A DNA stretch of 64,000 bases. It comes from Taxillus chinensis (taxonomy: Eukaryota; Streptophyta; Magnoliopsida; Santalales; Loranthaceae). The first letter of the stretch is position 1; each line of letters opens with the position of its first letter. The DNA lies in assembly GCA_023512835.1 (NCBI GenBank), contig CM042085.1, forward strand, positions 5,648,062 through 5,712,061. Direction: 5' to 3'. The position numbers and the translations under genes are program-made. Positions 1-12,429 of this stretch are shown here, in pieces. The notes under the pieces were generated by a model. That model made no database searches and had not been told where the DNA came from. It saw nothing but the letters and a program-made list of their open reading frames with translations.

Positions 1-147
1 AAAATAATATACCCAAGAACAGGACAGTCCGAATTCATTCTTAAAAGTAAATGCGTGTCAAAAAAATTATTTTTTCCCTTTTTTGTGATATTAAAGAGAA
101 AACCGATTTTTGAAATGTGGAGTTCCTTCTCAAATAAAGGGTCTCAC

Positions 148-1267
148 CTTTTCTTCTTGGGACTATTGGACGAAAATGCAATTTATTTGCTTCCAGCATC
201 CTTGGAACTTCTTCTCCAGACTCTGAAGCTTTATGGAAGAGTTCTTCTACATATTTCATACTTGCAAAGAAATCCTCAATAGGGACCTTATTTTCAGAAA
301 CATCTGCTTTGACTGGTGCTCTGTCTATATCAGTGGGAACTGCTGCTGCCGTGGGTGTATCATGCAATGGTGACAAATTAAAGGACCTGCTTTTCATACG
401 TTTCAAGAGCTCTGTCTCTGAAGATGTACTTTCTGCAGAACACATTGTTGATGAAACACTAGCTTCAACATGGTCTGAAGCCCTATTAAGATTATTAAAA
501 CTTCGAACAAGTGTATCTGTGGAAGGCTCATCAAATTCATCTTCAGACTCCTGAAACTCTTCAGTTGAAGAAACAGAAACATTATCCTCCTCTTCTTCTT
601 CCAGTTCAGGAATTCCCACCTCTTCCCTGTGCCGTCTAATATCGTCAGAAATTCCAAACTGTTCATTCACTCTTCTGTCTTCTTGAAAAGAAAACTGATT
701 CTCGCTTGGATCCAAAAGACCAAAGTAATCCCATGGCGAGTTACCATTAGACAAGCGAATAGCAGCTGATGGTGAAGTTTCGGAATCATGTATTTCACTG
801 GAACGAGGTGTTATATTTTGTGAGGCACTTGATGATGTTACAATTCCTGTAACAGGCAAAGAAGGTTTTTCTTCTATTTTCTTAGAAAAACTACTGGTGA
901 ATGTCATATGGTTTGCCTGAAACCGATTAATAGAATATGGAGGAGAAGGGGATGGAGAAAAATTATCAGCTGCATTTTCACGTGATGTCATTGGAGAATA
1001 AAACGAGAAATGAGAAGCCGACTTCTCAGTTAAACCAAGTGCCTCTGGTGTTGCGCTAGTAGAAGTGCACAAGGAAGACTCGATTGGAGCTTCGGGTTCC
1101 ACAAACTTACGAAAGGAAATGCCTATACTTCTGAGTGATTGAATATAGGTAACATGTGAGGCTGCTAGTGAGCACCTCCCATCAAGTGCATGTTTTACGT
1201 ACTTCTTCCTCTCACTGCATAGATGCAAGGCATTATCTTCCTCCATTTTAGAGCTTGAAGCCCCCAT
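148..1267 (-). CDS. DUF630/DUF632 family protein, first coding exon (partial)
   Basis: The first coding exon starts at the ATG at 1267 and runs 373 codons to a splice donor (AAG|GTGAG) at 148/147; the rest lies beyond the left edge. Residues 1-60 match the plant DUF630 module: an MGxSSSK start, an ERKKYVKHALDGR stretch, then AASHVTYIQSLRSIG. In this family a low-complexity middle follows, then a C-terminal DUF632 coiled-coil region, which is not in the window. The middle here is Ser/Pro-rich with an acidic run near residue 225. Gly2 suggests N-myristoylation and attachment to the plasma membrane. Related proteins include NRG2 and APSR1, which act in nitrate signalling and root growth; which subgroup this is cannot be told from one exon. 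Most family members I know start MGC; here residue 3 is Ala, so a palmitoylation site is missing. A leader intron (1327-2700) is likely. Confidence 0.85.
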
Positions 1268-2700
1268 TTTTCAGATCTAAGTGCTCAGAATGCCTCTTAT
1301 TAAGTTGTAAGGATGCAGAATCCTAACTGAAAATGAAGCAGTCACACAAATACATTAGAAAAACATGCTTCAATATAATGATATTTCCTGGAAAGCAAAC
1401 GGCACTAAAACCAGCTTTTAGCAGCAATGAAAAGTACTTTTTCAAGGATAATAGGAAAAAAAAAACCCCAATTGCTGCTAGATAAGTTAAAAAAACCATA
1501 TACAAAAATCTTAGTTCAGCACATCTCATAAAAAAATTAATTGATTTCAAATTGTCCTCTTAATTGGGCTACTTGTGTCTGCCCCAAGGAGAACCAATAC
1601 GAAAATCAGAAGTTGAGTTTCATAGCATCAGTTAGAAAACAAGAGGTTCACCGAATTAGCAAGCCTTCACATAGTTTAAATCTATAACAAAATAGCCAAA
1701 AGGCATCAAATTACAACATATGATAATCACTCTAGCATTTGTACACGATAAGGAACACAAATTCTTAAAAAGAAAAGATAGATTAACCCATCAATGTGCC
1801 TACTGCAGTTTGCAACTAAATCAAAGTTAATCACGAAGGGGAAGGCATCGATCCAAAAGAAAGAAAGAAAGAAAAAAAGGTCTATACTTAACGCTTTTAA
1901 AAAGCATGTGCCCTTCAGGTGTATATCTTTTTTCTAACAAAAAGCAAACCCCTTATTTATTAGTGGAAGCTACAAAATCAAGAAGAAAGGAGCCGATTTG
2001 AAAATTTTCCGATGACATAAAAAATAAAAACTTGAACTCAAATAAATGTAGCTTTAATCCGTAATCCTTTAAAAACAATAATAATATAGCCCACTTGTCT
2101 CAATACAATGTTCACAGAGCTTTAGCTTTACAGCAAACCCTTTATAAGCGGAGACAAACTCAAAAGCAGCAAAGTCCCAAATTTATGCCTCATAAACAAT
2201 AATGCCCAAAAGGGTGTTTCCTTGAATATTCGATGATCGATCTTCTGAAGTAGGAAACAATAACACCTCACTTGATTAACACTTTTCCATCTTAGATACC
2301 ATGCTAAAAGATCATAGTTAAGATCTCAATGCCTCCGTCACCAGTTGTTTTTATGACAAACATTCGATATCTAACGAACGACTAACTACATCAGATTTAA
2401 ACTCCAAACTAAACAGAGGGCAACCAATACAGCATTTAAGATTTGACACCAGCTGACCAAGAACCGATAATCTTACATTACATACCATTTGCTAAGATCG
2501 CCACGGACAAGAAAACAAAAGGCCCATGTTTAAAATTGAATCAGAGCTCGACGAATCGAAAGGGAATTTGACTCGAATCCAATCTAAATTGCGTAAAAAA
2601 TACGCCAAGGAAAAAGGCTTCACCGACAAATTCTACCGGAATCATATAAAACACAACAAATAGAACCTGAAGGATGTAACATTTTTACGCCTCGTCGTAC

Positions 2701-2870
2701 CTTAATACTGAGCCGAGTTTCATAGTACGGCCATCCTGAGTTTCAGAGAACCCATACGAGAGCGGAGAGCATCGTTCGCGCTAACTGTGCCCCCAGCAAA
2801 CTACAGGAGGACAGTTCAGGTTAGAGAGAGAAAGGGAGCCTAGAGAGAGAGAGAGAGAGCATAGGAGCGC
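2701..2870 (-). promoter_or_regulatory. Leader exon and GA-rich tract of the DUF630 gene
   Basis: A 5' leader exon probably ends at the donor AAG|GTACGA at 2701/2700. The matching acceptor (TTTTCAG) lies just upstream of 1326, giving a leader intron of about 1.37 kb. A GA/CT dinucleotide tract at about 2828-2861 sits where the transcript should begin, as is common in plant leaders. No transcript evidence is available, so the exact start is inferred. Confidence 0.5.
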
Positions 2871-3341
2871 AGCTTCTTTTTACGTTTTTAGCGATAGCGC
2901 AATTGGAATGGGCCATCGAATCGGGTCATGGCCCAGCTTTAAATACAAATAATATATATATATATATATATTAATCTCTATACATTCGATTGGACATTGG
3001 AATCTTTTAAGTAAAATAATATTTTAAATCATGTACGGCAGGAGTAGCATTTTTTTAATTCCAAATTAAAACTTATACGCGCACCTCATAAGCTAATGAA
3101 AACAATCATCTGAGAAAACATTAAAAAGAATTGTGGGTTTGTTTGGATTTTTTAAGTTTGGCGTGTCAACCACATAAAAAGTAGCTTATAAACTTCAAAA
3201 AAAAAAAAAGCAAACTTTTATAAAAGTGATAAAACATTTTCATTCACACTTGGGTTTAAATAATATAAGCAATCAAATACTAATAAAGCTTACCCTATAT
3301 AAAATGGAGTAGATTTTTTTTAATATATTTATATTTAAAAA

Positions 3342-3345
<4 letters not shown>

Positions 3346-3419
<74 letters not shown>
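3346..3419. repeat. Poly-T followed by (AT)n microsatellite
   Basis: A run of about 27 T is followed by about 19 AT units in AT-rich intergenic sequence. It looks like an ordinary simple repeat. Confidence 0.9.
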
Positions 3420-3423
<4 letters not shown>

Positions 3424-4563
3424 CCTATAAAATGAGTATTTTTTTATAATAACAATTTGATTGAGGATTGATTAGTTGGTTAACTAATTGATTAAGTTTC
3501 CTACATTCTTAAAAAAATGCCACTAACGTAATTGATATAAGGATAATAATACATATATGTGGCAATTCACTCAGAGACACACTGCTTACGGTTGATTTGA
3601 TATTTTTTAAAAAAATCACACATCAATTCAACAGCAATTAGATATTCCTGTATGTATTACTTGCATAAGCTACGTATTTCCCTTGATATATTCATAATTA
3701 ACTAAGTAAAAATTTTTTGGCACTTTGGTGTGGGCTCATCTTTGTTTTTTAAATTTACTGCCTATTAGCCACTCCTATCTCTCTCCTGCGACCAACATCG
3801 AGCACCAAATTTCTGTTATGCCATTGTAATATCCAACTATCCGGACAAACCCATTGGCTACATAAATTTGCAATGGCAAAAATAAGACAATATTTTTCTT
3901 CATTTTTAATTTATTGATTTGGCATTAATCTTACTTGAAAAAAAATAAAGTTTTTTTAACTAAATGGGTTAATCGAATTGGTAATCGAATCCTAATATAT
4001 TATAATCCTACTAATGGTATAAAAAAAATTAAAATATCATTTATAGTTTGCATGTTAAAACATCAACATCTAGCTTTTAATCCGATTAACCCATCAGAAA
4101 TAAAAATTGCCTGAAAAATATGCTACTAATATTTCCTACCGAGAAATATATATTGTATAGTATTAAATTTAATACTATATGTTAGAATTAGAAATGTCAA
4201 GAAAAAATTACTTTAAGTTAAGAGTAATGAAACAATTGGGGCGTGGTTATCGGTTACTTCCACACAATTTCCATGCAGACACAGTTGCTGGCGTAATATT
4301 ATAGGGCCACCGGCAGCCAGCACGGTATACATCCTCACCACCAATCACGCAAAGGTATTTGAAAAGTCCTCTCAGCCTCACAGATTAAGTAAAGCTAATA
4401 AAAAATAAAAAAAAACATAATTAATATTTAACATTCGTCCTAACAAAAAATGACATCACAGATAATATTTAGCATCCAAACCATCCCAAATTCAATAGGA
4501 TCTATAAATATGGTTATCTTTTCATCTACAAATATAAAATAATGTTAGGTGTTAAATTTGGGG

Positions 4564-4735
<172 letters not shown>

Positions 4736-7115
4736 TTGTTTGTGACATCGATCTACTTTTCATTAGGTATAATTAAGTAAAGAAATAAAAAAAAAACAGC
4801 TAATCATACCACACAATAACACTATATTTATATGATTCACTCTAGAATATATGACTATGTTCATATATCAAAGAGGAATGCAAATTACAAATTGACTAGC
4901 TAAAGACATTGACATAATCAAAAACTAATGTAAAGGCATAATTTAATAAATACTATTAATTTTATTAAAATAAAAGTGTGTAGTTTTGATAAACAATAAT
5001 TTTTATTTTAATATTTATAAATTAAAAGAATCTAAACTCATTAAATATTTATTATAATATTTCTTTTCCATTATTTTGTATTAAAATAATGTTATTTTTT
5101 AATGAAAAGTTTATAATTTTCAACAAATTATAAACATTCAATGCTAAAAGTGAACGAATGTTTCATAAATCGCACATGATGTGATTGAGTACGAGTGACA
5201 TGACAGCTGTGTCTGGGTAGTTCAATTCTGAGACCATACGTGATACGACTGACTAATCTTACGTTGTACAATTGTTTGTTCTTTTCGATGATATTTGGAA
5301 TCGATGATGTAAAAAATAATTGACAGTGTCCGCAACAAATTTTGGATTTGAAAGAACTAGGGAAAGTTAAAAAAAAAAAAACATAACACGAATAAAATTT
5401 TATAAACACATGATGATACGCATTCGCCACTATAAACAAATAAATCTAAAAATGCCATTTATTGATATTAATAACATCAGAGTTCAAAACGATACCTTTT
5501 ATTCTCAGCAATAATTTATTTTTTAGAGTATTTTCAATCTTAAAATTTTAATTTAAAATTTTCTATTCTAAATTAATTTCAATGGCTCCGTTAAAATTTA
5601 ATTTAAAACTTACTTTTTCTATTTTAAGTTACCGAAAAAAATTCTCTATCTTCCATTTTCAGCTCTATTTTATTCAAATATATACTATTTAGTCATTTTT
5701 ATTATTTCTTCTAGAAGCCAACATATTATTATTATAATTATTTAATAAAGCTGAGAGAAATAAGGCACCGTTAAGAATTAAACTTTTTTTTGAGGGGGGA
5801 ACAAAAGTTTTTTCAATATGAACCATTTGGCTCAATTGCAATCAAGTCCATACTAGTAGCATTTTTTTTTTTTTTTGTGCTTATTGGATAATTATTTGAG
5901 AAAAAAAAAAAGAGAGAGAGGGGGGGGGGGGTTTAATGCTCTAATTAAGTATTGATTTGCAACATGTCTATTGGGGGGGTTTTGGATACCTTTTTACTCT
6001 ACAGTTCATATTTTCAAATAAATAACAAATGATAGTGAAAATATTTGTAAAAAATATATAATATGAATAAATTGATTCAAAAGAGAATAATATTTAAAAG
6101 ACAAAATTATTTTTTAAAGAACTACATTATAATTTATGGTAAATATGATACAAAAGAAAAAAGAGGGGAGAGAAGATTGTAGCCGGCAAGGCAATGAATG
6201 AATTCCACCTGAAGTCCCATCGTTTTTCTTTCTACAAATTACACCAAGTCACATGTACATGCTCAGCACCTTTTCTTCTTCACCGTCAAAAGTTGTAACC
6301 TTCTTTCCTTTTTTCATCATTCCACGTAATTACTTTAAAAAGAAAATGTTAGATACTCGACGTCTTGTCATTTTTGCGTTATCATATTAACATGTCACAC
6401 TGTGATGATATAAAGTATTTGTCCTCTAAAACAGCGTACAAATAGAGTTAAATCTGTATATATTATTCTGAATTTCTGAGCAATCCCAGTAAACCACATG
6501 ATGTAATTGTTATTTATTGGAAAAATATAAGATTAGAAATAATAAAAAATTATTTTCATTACAAAAATATCATAAAATTAAAATTTATTTTTTTATTTTT
6601 TATTTGTTTTTTCTAAAAATACGTATACATCTTAAAAAACACAGAAAAGTAGGTAAACATGTATTGTAAGTTCATACTAAGAATGACATGAGTGGCTTCG
6701 CGATGATTAAATAATTCACTGCACATGCATGCAAACTTGGCACGCAGTGTCCAAAAACGTAGGTACGGCCTAAAAAACTTTAAACGGCAACGACAAATTT
6801 TCACATGGCCAAATGGACCGCCCATTTTTATGGCCTCAGAACATGTGTCTGACACAATTTTAACATCTAACTTAACCAACATGAATGCTTGCATCAAAGT
6901 GTTCTACAAATATTTGCTCTTATAGAAATATTATTATATATATCTTAGAAGTCTCTTTTAATTAATAATGTAGATAGTAATTGATAATTTCATATGTAAT
7001 ATCAGTTTATAATTGAACATATATATTAAATGTAAACTCGGTTATAACTTATAACTCATAGATCATATTAATCTCTGCCATTGATTTAGGTAGCAAAGTT
7101 GTATAAATAAAAGGG

Positions 7116-7259
7116 ATCATTTGGTCAAACTATCCAAGAGAATACGTACAAGAACATTTTATATTCTCCCTTAAATCTGTGTTTTCAGGTTTCACTCTCT
7201 ATTTAGAAAGTATTAGTAGCCTTTGGGCTGGTGAGTTTAATTGCCTTTGACCAAATGAT
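7116..7259. repeat. Short inverted repeat carrying W-box cores
   Basis: ATCATTTGGTCAAA at 7116-7129 is the exact reverse complement of TTTGACCAAATGAT at 7246-7259, a perfect 14-bp pair about 116 bp apart. Each arm contains the W-box core TTGACC, a WRKY binding site. A TATAAATA string lies just upstream at about 7102. The spacer does not fold as a hairpin by eye. Confidence 0.5.
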
Positions 7260-7601
7260 TGAACAATTTGAGAGCTGCACATGTATGACAGTTTGTGTTA
7301 GGAAAAATGACGAGAGATTTAGGAATGACTACGGTATAGATGTTTCTTTTGAATTAAGTCCTAAAATATGAAATCATGCATGTTCAGACGTGCTGAATTT
7401 TTAAGTTTATATTTATGGAAACTGAAAACTTAATTTTTAAGTTTAGTTATAATTTGGTTAATTAGAATATTTGAATGGTAACGTATTTTTTACCCGGACA
7501 GAGCTTAGCTTCTACCCGGACGTGTCACATCACATGCAGGAAAGGCCCAGGAAACTCGCACGCAACCTCCCTTGCATGCAAGGCAAGGCCCCCTACCCCC
7601 C

Positions 7602-7791
7602 TCTTCCTCGCCGTGAAGTAGTCCGGCAGCGGGAAGCCCAGATCCAGCTTATTGCTCATGTACATTACGCCTCCATTTCGTCTCATGACCAAGTAGTGGT
7701 GGCAGAGGGCCCCCGCGGCGGAGGCATGGCCGGTGACGGCGACCACGGTGGGCAAGTGGAGGGAAAAGAAGTCGGCGACGACGGGACGGTA
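7602..7791 (-). pseudogene. Decayed fragment of a plant enoyl-CoA isomerase/hydratase-like gene
   Basis: The minus frame from 7791 to about 7602 reads YRPVVADFF, then LPTVVAVTGHASAAG, then HHYLVMRR, GGVMYMS, and LDLGFPLPDYF. This order is the core of plant peroxisomal delta3,delta2-enoyl-CoA isomerases (crotonase fold), including the GHASAAG oxyanion-hole segment and the HDYVLMR and LYMSELDIG-like blocks. A few codons are missing after GHASAAG and two extra residues (NK) sit after YMS. Both ends dissolve into unrelated sequence, so this covers only about 65 of the family's roughly 240 residues. It is much more GC-rich than its surroundings. No start, no full domain and no flanking exons were found. 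I read it as a captured or relict gene fragment. Confidence 0.75.
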
Positions 7792-7867
7792 GGCGGTGGG
7801 AGATTTTGGGTATACGGACCGATGGGAGAAAAAGATTTTAATAAATAAAAATAAAAGAAATATATTC

Positions 7868-8032
7868 AATAGTGTTAAATTTAGTGTAATGGACTGGAGA
7901 TGGTGGATTCATCCGTTTTTGCCGTCACTAACAATTGTTGCCCCCAATCTCTCTCTTCATAGTCGTCGTCACTGATCTCTCTATAGCCGTCATTCCCAAT
8001 CTCTCTCTTCTTAGTGTAATGGATTGGAGATG
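7868..8032. repeat. Duplicated transposon-end-like sequence next to the isomerase fragment
   Basis: TAGTGTAATGGACTGGAGATG at 7882-7902 recurs as TAGTGTAATGGATTGGAGATG at 8012-8032 (one mismatch). CCCAATCTCTCTCTTC also occurs twice, at about 7943 and 7995. The reverse complement, CATCTCC(A/G)... followed by CCATTACACTAAA, resembles the ends of non-autonomous plant DNA transposons. No matching left end was found beyond the isomerase fragment. Confidence 0.5.
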
Positions 8033-9411
8033 TTGGGTGTGAGTCCAGTTGTTAGAGGTGGCGTGACTGGGTTTGGCGTTGTCAAATCTGGCACAGTCAA
8101 GCGGCTGGCTCGAAGTTGAAGGAAAAACATAGAACAAAAATAGAGAACAACGATTTGTTTTTTTTTTCGTTTTCTTTGATTTCAATACCAATTTATACAT
8201 TAATTATTCTTGAATATAACAAACAAAAGCTTAATTAACAAGTTGTTCTAGCATATATGTTTCTGCATTTAAATACATAAAATGGTGAAATTAGCTAGGC
8301 TATTGTCAAACGGTTCAAAGCTAAGATGGCAGCTAATAAGTAACTATTAATTTTGATGATTTAAATTGCAAATTCAACCCAAAAGTTTAATGATCATTTT
8401 GTTACAAAATTCAATGATAATGTAAATATTCAATAGCCTATCAAAAATACGCGTTAAAGTTAAATAATTATATATGGATATAATTTTAAAAATAACACCA
8501 AATAAATTTAATTACATAAGCTAGTAATATGTTTCCGTTGGTATTTTACATTCATTAAATTATCCACAATAAATAACCATTGAAAAATATTTTATAAAAT
8601 TCAGTAACAATTTATTAATAAATAAAACTTTAGTGACTATGCAATTGGAGACCAAAATTGAATGAACACAGACAATTTTTTCCTGAATCAGTGAAAACCA
8701 TTTTAAGATGCTATTAAATGCAAGTAAACATACCCTAACCAACTTGTTCTTCCTAAAGAACACGAAGCAATAGCAAATCTCCTCTTAAAGAAGACGTGGA
8801 GAAAATCGAAGGATGTCCAAGCTTGTACATATTTGTGTAAAACGCAGTAAGGATATGCACGAGTTTCTCAAGACAATGAAGGAACACGTTAGAGGTGAGT
8901 TACAAGGCATTCTAAATTCATATTCTGATAACACTAAAGAAAAAGGAATGTGATTGAATAGTGCTATGCTGTTGTCAACTCTACAGCTACAACATGCACT
9001 GTGTGATATATTATTGGTTACAAGCCAAGCTTTTGCCAAAGGAAAATTCTTATTATAGTCCTGCGCAAACCTCACACATTATATGTTAATATGATAGCTC
9101 GTGATTGAATGACATACTATTGATGTGATGCAAACTCCAATTCATATAGAATTACATATATGACAGGATTATATCGGTAATACGCGAGACTTATACAATT
9201 GGATTGCACATAAACAGTGCTCTTTGTCAAAATAAGTGCAAATCCATCATATGCTACTGACACAAAATGGGGCCAGGGATAAAGAAATTATCAACCTGAA
9301 TAACTATATTTACGCCAAGGAATAGTGCATTGAATGTTTTCCCATAGATGTCTTTCATTTTGACGAACGAAATCATAAACTTTAACAAAGCTGCCAGTCT
9401 AAAGAGAAATC

Positions 9412-12243
9412 TCAAAAAGTAATACTCTTCCTATGCAACTGCCCTGCAGAACTGCCCTTGTGTTCACGATCATGATCATGAAAAATAAGCGTCAATATAC
9501 CAACCAAACACAGGACCGAACCTACGAGAAGCTTGTCATAACGCTCAATTGAATGAAACTTAAGCTGGCTTGCACCATAGAATGAAAGGGCCACCAGGGT
9601 AATCATCACAGTGACAGTGCTGCGAAAGACCATCATCACATGATGTCAAACCATGTTTTGGTAAATGAATACCATATAGAACCTATTACTGATGTGACAT
9701 TTATAAAGCAAGTAAAGCACCCGTGACAAAAAGGGAAACCAATGGTGAGTGATTCAGATGTTATACAACTGGGTGAATGAGCAAAATTTTGACTAGCCAA
9801 ACATTTAATTAAAAAAAAAAAAAGACAAACCCGATTCATAAAGATCTCATCAGTGCCAGAATCCGAAAAGGAATCAGGTCACATGGGTCAATATGAATAC
9901 AGCCTTGACTTCCAAATCAGAGGCAGTAGCTTTACTGTTATTGACGTTTTTCAATATATCAAGAATCTTCAGTAAATAAATAACTTATGTAGCCCAATGC
10001 AACTTCAAACGAGCTGCCTAATGCCCAACTTATGTAGAAGGATGCAATTGTGCTCTTTTTTATTTTTTCTTCTTTTTTGAATCAATGCCAAACTCTGAAA
10101 CCAAATTTAAGTTCTGTGGAAGCCTGCTATTACATGAAACAACAATTTTTCATCCTCAACAGAAAACAGATTAAATGAACAACAATGAAGCAGCATTTTC
10201 ATGACATTTTTTTAATTGCTGCCACAACGCATAGCTGATTCTTATGAAATGTTTACCAGTATCCTACAACAGTTTCTTATAGAGATTTTTATAGATGGTT
10301 GAGAAATAAAAGGAATGTCCAACGGAAAAGAAAGTAGATGCCCAAAAGCTTTACAAATTCACTAAGCTTGTCATCCATACCTTAATAGTAGCACTATGAT
10401 AGCGAGCACCATCATGGAGGATGAATTTCCAACAGCAAGAAATACAGGAAGTGTTGTTGCACAAGGAGACAATGCAGGGACAAGAACAAGCCCCGCAACA
10501 GCCATTTTCTCCATGGGTTGGTTGTGGGAGTGACTGTGACCACCCTTCCCAGATACATAAAGTATAATATAACTAACACCAAGAATAACAAGCAACAGTG
10601 ACGCAAGTTTGTGTACCGTTTCTTCTCCAGCAATGGTATTGGCCATTGTGAGTGCTGTTATACCAAGTAGAGAGGTGGATATCACATGCAAAACTGCTCC
10701 AAACGCAGCTGCATGTAAAGATTAAACACCCGAGCATTGAATCAGCCTACATAATTTTTTTGGAAATCAAGTGCGATGCATGGTAATTATCCTACAGACT
10801 TATGTTTAGAAAGATTGAATTTACTTTAGAAAAAACAACTTGGAAAGGAGTAACACCAAGTAATAATCAAGACATAATCAACATCTTTCTATAATTGAAT
10901 CCATGTGTCAGTCGTCCATATCTAAAGCTAATGAGTGCTAAGGTAATAACACTATTTTGACAATCAAAAACAAGTTACCCAATTATTTAAGGTGTTTCAT
11001 TAATTTCAGCTACCCAAACACAAATATTTATGATGCTGAAGCAATCATACCGGACAAATAACTATTCAAAACCAATAGGATCTAAAGTGCCCCCAAAAAC
11101 CAATTTCAATAGTTAAGGTTCAAAAAGGTACTCTGGTTCTGTGATTCTAAACTGTGGTATAACTTCTCCAAACAAATCTACTTGAAGACCAAACCACCCA
11201 AATTGTTCAACATATCACAATTCACACAAACCTACAAAGGTGGTTGAGATAAATATAAAACCATACTGAGGCAGTGCCAAACTGTGGTTTTTGAATACAG
11301 ATGAAACAAAATTCAGGTTACACATATGAGCATATTACGTGTCGATTATATAAAATGAATGGAAACAGAAATAATATATTTTCAGGACAGGATGAAGGTA
11401 AGGATGAATACAACCATGCCGCTAGACCAGTGAACACCTATATCTGTGTTCCTTTTACTGGCGTTTCTCAGTTCTCACTTCCACTGAAAATTTCAAAGAT
11501 AACCACCACTTCCTTTAATCTGTGCTCTTTTTTTTCTTCCCTTGCAGGAACATATATCTGAGTTCTTAGGGTCAGCAAAATCCACAGCATGCTTTTGCGA
11601 TTGCAGACAACAGCAACACATCCGAAACAGTGGTTAAAGACAAATGTAAACCTAGCTCTATAGCAGTGAGTCCCCAAAGAACAAAATCGATGAAATGGGT
11701 CATCAGGACCTTGCTTTGTATCCATACCCACGTAGACATATTTCATCAGAGCCTTTATCCTCATGGCCGCTTTGGAATCGAAACAAATTTGAAGTTACTT
11801 ACATAAAAATAAATGTAAAAATGTTAGTCACTAAACAGCAACGGGTAATCCACAGAATCTAGAATCCTAGACCCTATATATATACATACACACGTACATA
11901 CATATATGTGGTAATGGTTTTTCGAAATTGAATGTCGGGTGTGAATTCTAGGACAAAACGTTAATGATTTCGGCAGCATTTTCACATCAACCCAACAAAT
12001 GTAAAACCCTAGACTGTTAAATCCAAAGAATTTCAAAAACCATAGAAAATGTACGAGATTAAAAATCAGAGGGAGAGAGAGAGGGAGGAACGTACTGACA
12101 AGCAGAGTTCTAGAGAGAGTCCACTTCTGGGCGCGACCGACGATGGAGAACGGAAGCCAATGGGTGGGGATGAAGGAGTGGAGGATCGAGACGGTCGCGA
12201 TTCCTCCGATGGTCGACAGATCCTCGGCGTCGAAGCTCTCCAT
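9412..12243 (-). CDS. UreH/NicO-like multi-pass membrane protein
   Basis: Three exons join in frame: 12243-12096, 10708-10381 and 9619-9412 (stop), coding for 227 residues. Splice sites are canonical (TGTCA|GTACG; TGCAG|CTGCG; TTAAG|GTATGG; CGCAG|CACTG). The protein has about six hydrophobic segments (near 12-34, 51-71, 84-102, 118-143, 146-174, 188-206). It also has HSFIPTH at 22-28, a GRAQKW motif at 36-41, a histidine-rich loop HSHSH at 107-111, LVPALSPCATTLP at 126-137 and a tail HDHDREH. This arrangement resembles bacterial urease-accessory UreH/NicO-type membrane domains, which suggests metal transport. In plants the family is conserved but, to my knowledge, uncharacterised. The GA-rich leader lies at about 12244-12410. 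The ATG at 12243 is preceded by GC-rich leader sequence and begins the conserved N-terminus. Confidence 0.85.
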
Positions 12244-12429
12244 TGCGGTTACCAGGAGGGCTCGAGGGGTCGAAGCAGAGGGGTTGGGTCCAGATCGAGG
12301 AAGTGAAGCAAAGTTCTGAAGATCAGATCACGGAGAGGGAGAGCGTATAGTTTTGGGGGGAGAAAAAGAAGGAAGGGAGAGAGACGAAAACGAGGTTTGC
12401 TTGCTTGCTTGCTTCCTTTTCTTCAACAG

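Noticed and set aside
8785..9075. 96-residue minus frame and a short plus frame near 8812-8954
   Set aside because: Position fits the 3' region of the UreH-like gene; neither frame resembles a known protein.
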